A stretch of 64,000 bases of DNA from positions 11,366,550-11,430,549 of the forward strand of contig OZ024821.1 in the NCBI GenBank assembly GCA_964016985.1, in the 5' to 3' direction. Position 1 is the first letter of the stretch. Each line of letters opens with the position of its first letter. The notes under the pieces were generated by a model. The model was not told the origin of the DNA. It saw only the letters and a program-made list of their open reading frames with translations, and searched no databases. Below are positions 56,832 to 64,000 of this stretch, piece after piece. Position numbers and translations under genes: made by a program. Source of the stretch: Anodontia alba. Taxonomy: Eukaryota > Mollusca > Bivalvia > Lucinida > Lucinidae.

Positions 56832-57520
56832 GTTTGCCTTTGGAAACAAAGTTTTCAGTGTATTACTCTCAAATTCTACACAAGCAGTTTTTTTGGGCTG
56901 CGATTAGAAGTTCAGACCAAAGAGAAAGATCAGTTTACTGTTAGAGTAATTGTACTATTAAGCTAGTGCATCACTTATAAATATTGCTCAACATAGGCAT
57001 AGAAAGTATGAAGTGTTGTACAGTACATTATTTGTTCAAGAACACAGTTGATAAAACAGTATTTTATATCCACTGATGATGTGTTTCTTGGTAGAAAAGG
57101 TCTCTCCTTTCAGAACCCATTGAAGGTATTTCTACTTACAAGTTTAGAATATATTCACAAGTACATATGAAGGTTTTCCCAAGCAAAGGTTCTCACAAGT
57201 ATAATACATAAGGAATTGTAGGAATTAACAAATAACACATTTATAGTTTTACCAAATCTGTTATTTTTTTTTAATACTAAATGTTAGCAAAACCAACAAC
57301 TTCAGTTACAAATCAAATACATCTTCCAGCAAATACAGCTTTAAAGGTTGTCACCTGAGCTACTTCTGATATAACCTTTCGTTTTTGTTGTCTTAAAATT
57401 CTATTCCCACATGAAATTCAGCTACCCTTAGGGTGTTGTAAAGTGCTGCTGAAGACTTGGTGAAAATTTTGCCTAATAGCTAATTTGCTAGCTATGTAAC
57501 CAAGTTAGGTGAACGGAGAC
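56410..57520. other. Non-coding DNA including the end of a dispersed repeat
   Basis: CGACGTTACACCGTCTAACG and other CG-rich bits occur at 56540-56650. A (GAC)n run at about 56755-56777 leads into TTCACCTTGAGCTTTCAGCT and CAGGTGAGCTAAAAAG, which pairs with the start of the repeat at 10498. No gene. Confidence 0.5.
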
Positions 57521-57771
57521 AATTCGAGGGTTGAGCGCAAGACTATAGTAACTCAAACATATTTTTGAAACCCTTGTTTAGGGGCAACTTGGACCCCTTT
57601 GTAAACAATGCAAATTTAGGTGCCATTGCTCATACGAGCAATGGCATCTAAATTTTCATTGTTTACAGAAAGAAATGTTGTAATCTTCATAACACCTTCA
57701 TGGTGAGGAGATTAGGTTTGGGGAAAAACAACCATCTGACTTACGCTAGTCTTGCGTTCAACCCTCGAATT
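57521..57771. mobile_element. ~251 bp foldback element
   Basis: AATTCGAGGGTTGAGCGCAA and its inverse TTGCGTTCAACCCTCGAATT form the ends. The centre is a second inverted pair (GTAAACAATGCAAATTTAGG with the inverse around CAATGGCATCTAAATTTTCA, meeting at GCTCATACGAGC). No ORF. Confidence 0.85.
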
Positions 57772-58372
57772 ATCAATTAAATAGTGATTATAATATAAAA
57801 CTGTTAAAAGCACTGCCGCATACAGGTATTTTTTTTTTATATCTGTATTATAAGCTTGTATATTTCAATCACAATGAGTGTGCAGATTCTCCACAAGGAG
57901 AGCATAAATTAAGCTGCTCTGACTTTTCTTACATCTAAAGTGCCTCAGGTATCAACCTTCAATTATGAGCTGTACAGAGTATACAATTCTGATAGCAGAA
58001 AATGAAGGCCCAGGTCAGCCTGCGCATCCATGCAGTCCTGTGTCTTCACTGTCCGCAGATGTCCGAACAAGTTTTCTCATTGCACAGCCCATTTCATCCT
58101 ACCAGCATATTTATTAACTTGGCCAAAATGAATAAACTGACCCAGATGGAAAGAAACAACACTTGCATATAACATGCAAAATTTCTACAAGCTCATCACC
58201 TCAGGGTGAAATTATTTAATAAACAGATTTTAATCACGATCAACACCTTTATATATTGAATTCCAAACTTAGTGAACTAGTCATCTCAATGACTTGATTT
58301 AAGTCTTATTATGTTCTAAAACTTTAAACAAGATATCAAAGTAAACTTATAAAACACAACCACCTAAGACAT
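57772..58372. other. Non-coding DNA
   Basis: No gene recognised. Confidence 0.5.
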
Positions 58373-59215
58373 AGGTGGGCCAGAAATCGCTCACCTGGAT
58401 TAGGCTTATCATATGTTACATTGTGCCATGGTGGCCATCTTGGCTATCAGATCAGATTGCCTTTAAGCAATTCTGATTCTGCATGTTGCCCTGATGCCTT
58501 CCATTAAGTTTCGGCTCATTTCAACTTACTATTTGGATGAAGATGTTTTAAAAAGTTTCAAGATGGACGCCATGACGGCCATCTTGGATTAGGGAACAGA
58601 AGGAATTTGGAAATTCTGAATCTCCATGTCACCCCAATGCCTCCAACCAATTTAAGCTAAATCCAAATTACTTATTTGGTGCAGATGAGGTCTGAAGATT
58701 TCAAGATATCTTGGATATCGGAACTGAATGACAATCAAATCTCCATGCTTCCCCAATGTGCCTCAATTCGAATTACAGTTCAGGAGCAAATAACAATTCA
58801 AGATTTTCAAGATGGGAACCATGGAGCATATGTCTTTTGAAGATTTTTAAGATAGCTGCTGCCCTGGTGGCTGTCTTAAATACTGGAAAGGAACGATTTT
58901 AACATTTCTGAATCCCACCAAGTTTTGGCTCAAACTGACTTATGGTTTGGGAGGAGATGCCATTGGAAGAAATCCAAGAATGGCAGCCATCTTTACATAA
59001 TGAAACAGAACTAGTTTAGCAATTCTATATGACCATGTCGCCCCCAAAGCCTCCCACCAAGTCTGGGCTCATTCCGACTTCGCATTTGGAAGCAGATGTG
59101 GCTATTCGATGGGATGATTTTAGCATTTCTGAATCTCCATGTCCGTTTGATGCCTCCCATAAACTTTCAGCTCAATCCGATCTGGCGGAGCTGACAAAAA
59201 TGTGAAAAGTTAATG
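58373..59215 (+). repeat. Degenerate dispersed repeat (GGCCATCTTGG units)
   Basis: Starts GGTGGGCCAGAAATCGCTCACCTGG and repeats units with GGCGGCCATCTTGGAT, AATTCTGAATCTCCATGTC and CCTCCCACCAAG at roughly 150-190 bp spacing. The start resembles 10498. No coding content. Confidence 0.6.
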
Positions 59216-59489
59216 ACTTAAGCCACAGTATAAGCTGACCTGGAGCAACAATTAGAAATGTGTCCAAAGTACACATATGCCCCTGCCTAGGTTATCTCCA
59301 TAAAACTGCGAAGTCAGTGGACCGTGATGTATGGGTCTTTGTGACCAGATTCTTGTATATTCCTGTTGTATTTATAAATTTTCAGTTAGCTGACTGCATA
59401 AATTTACTTTGTCACAGGCCACAACAGAATTAGGAAATTCCACTGTGTCACCTTTTCCCTTTTCAAATGCCTAAGTGACAGTGATTTTT

Positions 59490-59665
59490 TTACATGCGCA
59501 TCCCGAGTCCCATACTCACATTTTTGCTTTGGGACTCACATTTTAAATCTCAGCGAGTCCCAGGACTCACAAAGTTATAGTGGAAAATTCTGTAATGGAC
59601 ACAATGATTTTCTAGTAGGACTCACTTTATAAAACCCAAGCGAGTCCTGGGACGCATAGGTATAA
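59490..59665 (+). repeat. Duplicated CGAGTCCxxGGACTCAC motif
   Basis: Two units about 95 bp apart, each with GGGACTCACATTTTAAA / GGACTCACTTTATAAAACC and AGCGAGTCCCAGGACTCAC / AGCGAGTCCTGGGACGCAT. GAGTCCxxGGACTC is a palindrome. Confidence 0.55.
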
Positions 59666-59944
59666 AATTGTAAATAAATCACTGAGTGACCGAATATTAC
59701 ATTTTCGAAAAAAAAAATATTAAGATCAACCCAGGGGCATTATTGGAATAAATTCTATAGGGCAGGAGCCACAAATACTGCATACCAAGTTTAAAGGCTG
59801 TCTGCCATTCGGTTCTTGATAAGAGTTTCATAGGTGTTTACTATATATCATGGTGGCCATCTTGGTCATATAACCCAGACCTTATAGACAAACTTTTGTT
59901 CCCCAATTCTATGAAGGCTCCACATTGATTTCAATCAGCCTACC

Positions 59945-60200
59945 AGTTGAGTTGAGGTTTTAAAACCCAGTCCACACATTAAAGTCATGTCAAACCAGTC
60001 AGTTCGCCTCACCACACTTTCCCTGGAGAAACTTACTCCTCAAAGTGGTTAACCAGTACTTGTGCACATGCTTTCACCAGAAACTGACAACTGCCCTTCT
60101 TGAATCAGTGGAAGGGAATGACCACAGAAAATCAATATTCACGTAAGAATGTCGTTAGAGCCGGCAAAAAACGAACCCACGACCTCCTGATCACATAGCA
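59945..60200 (-). mobile_element. SINE family 1, minus-strand copy
   Basis: Reverse of the family: GTTGAGGTTTTAAAACCCAG at the tail end, TTTCACCAGAAACTGACAAC in the body, and a B-box remnant (CGTGGGTTCG read in reverse) near 60175 with GATCAGGAGGTCG. A six-base A run disrupts the TΨC-like part. The A box is not clear, so the head is incomplete. Confidence 0.85.
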
Positions 60201-60259
60201 AATAAGGCTGGCAATATCCGCTGCATGTTTTTAAGAGAATTATATTTTTCATGCAAATC

Positions 60260-61260
60260 ACATAGTTCAGCTTTATCTCTTAAAGTGTCGAGCAAAACTG
60301 TAGCACATGACAGGCTTTTTCTGAATATTTTTTTCAGTGAAATAAGGCAACATTTCAAGTTAACTGTCTCCTAGGAAGACAATTGCTAAAATGTTGCTTT
60401 TTTTTTTCAGAAAAATAACCAACAACAATTTGAAAATATCTGCTGCAGTTGTGATAAGCACTTCTTAAGCATAAAAGCAAATCCCAGCACAACTGCAAAA
60501 CAAACATTGTCACTAAATATCCACTATCTGGTTACAGAATATATACAGCAAACCTCTGTGGGTGTAAACACAATTTGAATAGTGGCTCTCATAGGAGCTA
60601 AATCTGTCGCAAATATTTTCCTCACAAATCATATTAGTTTTCAGCTTTAACTTTTAAAGTGTCGAGCCAAACTGTAGCATAAGAATGAATAATTTTTCAG
60701 TGAAAATAAGGCGACATTTCATGTGAACTGTCTTCTAGGAAGACAATTACTGAAACGTTTTTTGTTTGTTTTTTTTTATAGAAAAATAACCAAAAATCAT
60801 TGAAAATGTCACCTGCTGGTTGTGATTAGCACTTCTTAAGTGTAAAAACAAATCCCAGCACAACTGAAAAAAATACAGTCACCTAAATATCCACTACATG
60901 GTTACATAATATATTCACCAAACCTCTGTAGGTGTATACACAATTTGAAGAGTTTGGCTCTCATTGGAGCTGAGAAATCTGTGACAAATATTTTCCTCAC
61001 AAATCCTATTAGTTTTCAGCTTTAATTCTTAAAGTGTTGAGCCAAACTGTAGCACAAAATAGTCTTTTTCGGAATAATTTTTCAGTGAAATTAAGGTGAC
61101 ATTTCATGTGAACTGTCTTCTAGAAACAATTCATATCATGTTGCTTTTTTTTTCTCAGAAAAATAACCAACAAAAATTTGAAAATATTGCATGCTGCAGC
61201 TGTGATTAGCACTTCTTAAGTGTAAAAGCAATTCCCTGCATAACTGGAATAAAAACATTA
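60260..61260 (+). repeat. ~375 bp tandem repeat, three copies
   Basis: TTAAAGTGTCGAGCxAAACTGTAGCA boxes at about 60280, 60654 and 61029 give a 374-375 bp period. Each unit contains ATTTTTCAGTGAAATAAGG, TGTCTxCTAGGAAGACAATT (inverted with its partner), CACTTCTTAAG and CCTCTGTAGGTGTATACACA. The unit core is related to the hairpin repeat at 3855-4065. A fourth partial unit reappears at about 61680-61745 beyond an insertion. Confidence 0.88.
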
Positions 61261-61261
61261 A

Positions 61262-61671
61262 ACTATAACACCCTGCCCTTATCCTGTCGTGGGCAGATAA
61301 CTCTGTCAAACCATGACGAAATTTGCCCATTAGCAATCCCAAACCAGATCTCCTTCATATCAATGCATGTACCAAGTTTGGTAAAATCCTTTTTACTCAA
61401 GTTATCATCCCGAAATGAAAATATGGGCATCTCGGGCAGATAACTCCGTCAAACTTTGACGAAATTTGCCCATTAGCAATCCCAATCCAATTCTCCACAA
61501 TATCAATGCACATACCAAGTTTGGTGAAAATCCATTGACGTTTACTCAAGTTATCATCCAGAAAAATCGGACAGACGGATGGACGACTGACAAACGGACT
61601 GACGGACAGACACACGGACATCCAACGTAAAACCATAATACCCCGCCACTATTGTGTGGCTGGGTATAAAA
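61262..61671. mobile_element. ~410 bp repeat inserted into the 375 bp array
   Basis: Begins ACTATAACACCCTGCCCTTATCC and ends ATACCCCGCCACTATTGTGTGG..TATAAAA. The internal tandem dimer of ~145 bp starts at GGGCAGATAACTCxGTCAAAC (about 61289 and 61435), each with GACGAAATTTGCCCATTAGC and TACCAAGTTTGGT. The array sequence resumes on the far side (ACATCTAAATATCAAATACA), so the insertion postdates the array. Confidence 0.75.
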
Positions 61672-61752
61672 AGAAAATACCTACATCTAAATATCAAATA
61701 CATGGTTACACAATATACATCAAACCTCTGTAGGTGTATACACAATAAGCAT

Positions 61753-61862
61753 ATTCTTTCATAAAACTGTTTAACCGCTTAGAGGACTAAGCCAGTAAAC
61801 TGACTGCCCTCAACATGACCCCAATGGGTTGATTGAGCCATATACATAAATGCAAACGAACA
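61753..61862 (+). mobile_element. SINE family 1 tail fragment
   Basis: CTTAGAGGACTAAGCC, GACTGCCCTCAACATGACCC and CAATGGGTTGATTGAGCCAT match the 3' third of the SINE. Confidence 0.85.
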
Positions 61863-62149
61863 AGTCAGAATCAGCTTCCTCATGCTTAACAAGTCATACT
61901 CAATGTAGGTACCAAATTTCAAAAGCTTTGGTAGAGTTGTTCATGAGAATTCTTTGAAAGAAAAAAGTTCACATACAGACAGACAAACATTTTAACTGAA
62001 AGGACAAAAAGTATACTCCCATATACTTTGTGTGCCAGGGGTATAAAGAATCTTAATTCAAGTGTCCACACTTCTGCTTGAAACAGAGATGATTTAGATC
62101 TATCAACTCCTTTTTAAATGTAAACTGAAAAATCTATGTTATCCTTCGA
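61863..62149. other. Non-coding DNA downstream of the chromodomain exon
   Basis: Contains a repeat end with ACCAAATTTCAAAAGCTTTGG and CCATATACTTTGTGTGCCAGGGGTATAAA. The latter is inverted near 41812 (ACCCCTAGCGTACAAAGTATG). No polyadenylation signal was confidently placed. Confidence 0.45.
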
Positions 62150-62313
62150 TCAAACAGAAGCATGAATACTTGAATTTATAAAGTCAGCTATGTGCTCTGC
62201 TGGAACATTTTTCTCTGGTTCCCAGGTTGTTTCATCCTTGTTCCATTTTACATGAAAATATTTCTTGCCATTTCTGATGTCCATTCCTGTTATGGATTTA
62301 AATTCCCATAAGC
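62150..62313 (-). CDS. Probable terminal exon of a chromodomain protein
   Basis: Minus-strand exon of 164 bases after acceptor ATGTATTTTTCAG (62314-62326), ending at TGA (62150-62152). It encodes LWEFKSITGMDIRNGKKYFH, then VKWNKDETTWEPEKNVPAEH and IADFINSSIHASV. This is the chromodomain pattern: (Y/W)-E-x-x-x-I-x-G-x-x-x-x-N-G-x-x-x-F/Y-x-V-K-W, then T-W-E-P-E-x-N-V and a C-terminal helix. The first beta strand residues and the rest of the protein must lie in upstream exons at higher coordinates, not identified in this window. Chromodomains bind methylated histone tails; some LTR integrases also carry one, but no integrase adjoins it and a spliced boundary favours a host gene. Confidence 0.7.
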
Positions 62314-62740
62314 CTGAAAAATACATTGCTAATGTTAATTTATTTATCATAATCTCTAAATACAAAGGATACTTTGTCATTTTGAGTTCTATATGACACA
62401 ATGGCCTTTTTCTATGTGGCAGCTCATGTAATAATGTATTCGGAAGGTTACAGTACACAACTATCTAAGCATATTTGCATAAAACACACACAGAGCTAAT
62501 ATAATTCATGAAAGTCTGTATTTTTAAATGTTATTAACATCTTCCCTTACTAACAAGCTAGTTTTGCATAACTTTTTCAGAAGCATATTCTTATGACAAT
62601 GGCATCAGGACATGTAAAATGTGATGCTAAACCTTGCACTTAGTAATAAATTCACAAAAAAAAAAAAAAAAAATGCTGAAAAAATGTCCTAAAAGTACAA
62701 CAAAATAATAACAAATAAGGCGAAGACTATATACAAGATT
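62314..62740. other. Intron-like AT-rich DNA
   Basis: Upstream of the chromodomain exon on the minus strand. An A-run lies at 62656-62674. No further exon recognised. Confidence 0.5.
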
Positions 62741-62937
62741 GGCAAAATGCTGGCAAATATGAGTATTTTCCATGCCAGCAGTATTTACCAGTAAATACCA
62801 GCAAATACTAGTCGACTGAATTGACGGCCCTGGAATTTATACAATAATCTACACTCAAAATTCATAGGGGTGATTTCAATTATAAATTCTTGTCAGCTGA
62901 CTTTATATTTATACTAAAGTTTAACACAAGTATCAAC
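62741..62937 (-). repeat. Dispersed TATAAATTCCAGGG repeat, copy 2
   Basis: Reverse-orientation match to 4795-4955 (GGCCCTGGAATTTATACAAT, GGGGTGATTTCAATTATAAA, ACTAAAGTTTAACAC). The left end carries CCAGCAGTATTTACCAGTAA and further palindromic TTACCAGTAAATACC text. Confidence 0.75.
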
Positions 62938-62969
62938 TTCTATAATAGCTCAAATTTAAAAAAGTATTA

Positions 62970-63134
62970 GATACATGTAAATACCAGCTAATACTGGAAA
63001 AGATTAGTCAATTCCAATTGTATTGACGACCCTGGAATTCATACAATTCATGTAACCTAGGTCAGTGGTCATAACGGTAATTTCAATTGTTCTGGTCAAT
63101 TGACTTAATAGTTTATACTTAGTTTAACACTAGT
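62970..63134 (-). repeat. Dispersed TATAAATTCCAGGG repeat, copy 3
   Basis: Second reverse copy (ACGACCCTGGAATTCATACA, GGTAATTTCAATTGTTCTGG, AGTTTAACACTAG) in tandem with copy 2. Its end was the target of the SINE at 63135. Confidence 0.75.
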
Positions 63135-63439
63135 TTGTTTGTTTGATTTGGGCTTAACGTCGCTTTCAATAATCTTTCAGTCATATCGCGATGGTGTCTG
63201 GATGTGACAGGGAGCTCAATGCTCACTTTTAGAGTGCTGCCGCACTGAAATATCAAGCCCCAGACACTTTGACATGATATTCCACCCAGTCACATTATAC
63301 TGACACTGAGCTGACCAGTTCTGATTCCTAGCTCTACTTTCTTAATGCTGAGCGCCAAGCGAAAGAGCAGCTAGTACCATTTTTAAAGTCTTTGGTATGA
63401 CCCGCCGGGGATCGAACCCGCAACCTACCAGTCACAAAG
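63135..63439 (-). mobile_element. Full-length tRNA-derived SINE family 2, with 14 bp TSD
   Basis: TSD AGTTTAACACTAGT at 63121-63134 and 63440-63453. On the minus strand the head has a canonical B box (GGTTCGATCCCC, about 63408-63419). The body includes CTCTTTCGCTTGGCGCTCAG and GCACTCTAAAAGTGAGCATT, and the tail ends AACGTTAAGCCCAAATCAAA then CAAACAAAC. It inserted into copy 3 of the TATAAATTCCAGGG repeat. Unrelated to family 1 beyond the tRNA-like head. Confidence 0.92.
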
Positions 63440-63453
63440 AGTTTAACACTAGT

Positions 63454-63825
63454 ATGAACTTATGTATTTAAGTTTATTTATATTCATATATAAAACTGGA
63501 AATCATTGATGACATATTATCAGTTCTATCCTTGCCCTTGGATATCTTCTGCCCCCTTGAATAAACTTATTCTTGACACATGTTGTTTTGAACAATTTAG
63601 ACTATATGGTCTTACTATTAGTGTCAAAGGCCAGTTGCACAAGTGAATTTTTACCTGTAACTGTTTACCTGTATTTTTATGCTATTGAGTTTAAGTCCAA
63701 ATAATAAAGATGATTTTCTTTTTTAATTCAAGATTATAATAATAATTTAAAAGTTTAGCAATCAATTAACATTTTTGGCTATTTCAACATGCTTTAATTG
63801 TGAAATAGTTTATTCTTTATAAATA
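63454..63825. other. AT-rich non-coding DNA
   Basis: No gene recognised. TTCTTTTTTAATTCAAGATTATAATAATAA-type text. Confidence 0.5.
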
Positions 63826-63827
63826 AT

Positions 63828-64000
63828 AATAATAATCGACTTATTTATAGAGGGTAACACATTTAGTAAACTAGTACTAATCTTCCATGGGGCCCTCTTT
63901 TTTCTTGGATAGAAACCAGTACTAAGCAATGTGGATAAAGCCTTTTGCTCAAGAAAACAACACTTTATGTTAGTGGGGATTGAACCCCGTACCTCTCGAT
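63828..64000 (-). mobile_element. SINE family 3, truncated by the window edge
   Basis: Reverse strand: a B box GGGGTTCAATCCCC near 63977-63990, then a body with TTTTCTTGAGCAAAAGGCTT and GGTTTCTATCCAAGAAAAAA, ending with an (ATT)n tail at about 63826-63840. The body differs from families 1 and 2. The A box would lie beyond 64000. Confidence 0.65.

Noticed and set aside
62150..62313. Chromodomain exon as part of a Gypsy chromovirus integrase
   Set aside because: Considered and kept as second choice only: there is no integrase frame upstream on the minus strand within view, and an acceptor site precedes it.
1..64000. CRISPR arrays, bacterial operons, phage or defence islands
   Set aside because: Repeats are tandem or foldback without uniform spacers, and the coding content is eukaryotic retroelement and spliced exons.

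Overview
The window is eukaryotic nuclear DNA: AT-rich, with almost no protein-coding host sequence and a very high load of transposable elements. The mixture seen here (tRNA-derived SINEs with a conserved tail, CR1/Jockey-type LINEs with a 2A-like motif, a LINE whose RT tail carries a PHD-type finger, 145-161 bp tandem arrays, and many foldback MITE-like elements) looks like a marine bivalve mollusc. That assignment is an inference from family resemblance, not a search result.

Layout. 1-945 is a GATATC-rich, tandemly duplicated low-complexity block. 2.0-5.6 kb holds small hairpin repeats, an intact SINE and a LINE tail. 6.8-16.3 kb is a nest: LINE-I is split by LINE-II, LINE-II is split in frame by a 4.3 kb TIR element (B) plus its 323 bp derivative (A), and a 1.48 kb long-TIR element (C) with a 5 bp target duplication sits in the LINE-I tail. 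17.6-26.4 kb holds a Gypsy-type LTR retroelement broken inside its RNase H domain: gag-protease-RT lies on + and RNase H-integrase on -, and pieces of one palindromic element lie at both breakpoints. 27-37 kb is degenerate tandem repeats, SINEs and a 5'-truncated L1-like LINE (30018-32883) with a 14 bp target duplication.

38.4-41.8 kb holds three spliced-looking exons (+) of a probable host gene, with a homeodomain-like region followed by an HMG-box-like region. A LINE with a PHD-like finger follows at 42-43 kb. 45.0-47.8 kb is a 17-copy, ~161 bp tandem array. 48-51.9 kb is a nearly full-length CR1/Jockey-type LINE (-) with a 2A-like motif before its endonuclease. 53.5-57.8 kb holds three MITE-like foldbacks, another copy of the palindromic family found at the Gypsy breakpoints, and a LINE ORF1-like pseudogene. 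60.2-61.7 kb is a 375 bp tandem triplication interrupted by another repeat. 62150-62313 (-) is a probable terminal exon of a chromodomain gene. Two further SINE families, one intact with a 14 bp duplication, close the window.

No prokaryotic features, CRISPR, operons or functional RNA genes are supported. All large ORFs belong to decayed mobile elements. The only sequences that look like host protein are the four short exons. Coordinates of repeats are by eye and may be off by a few bases.
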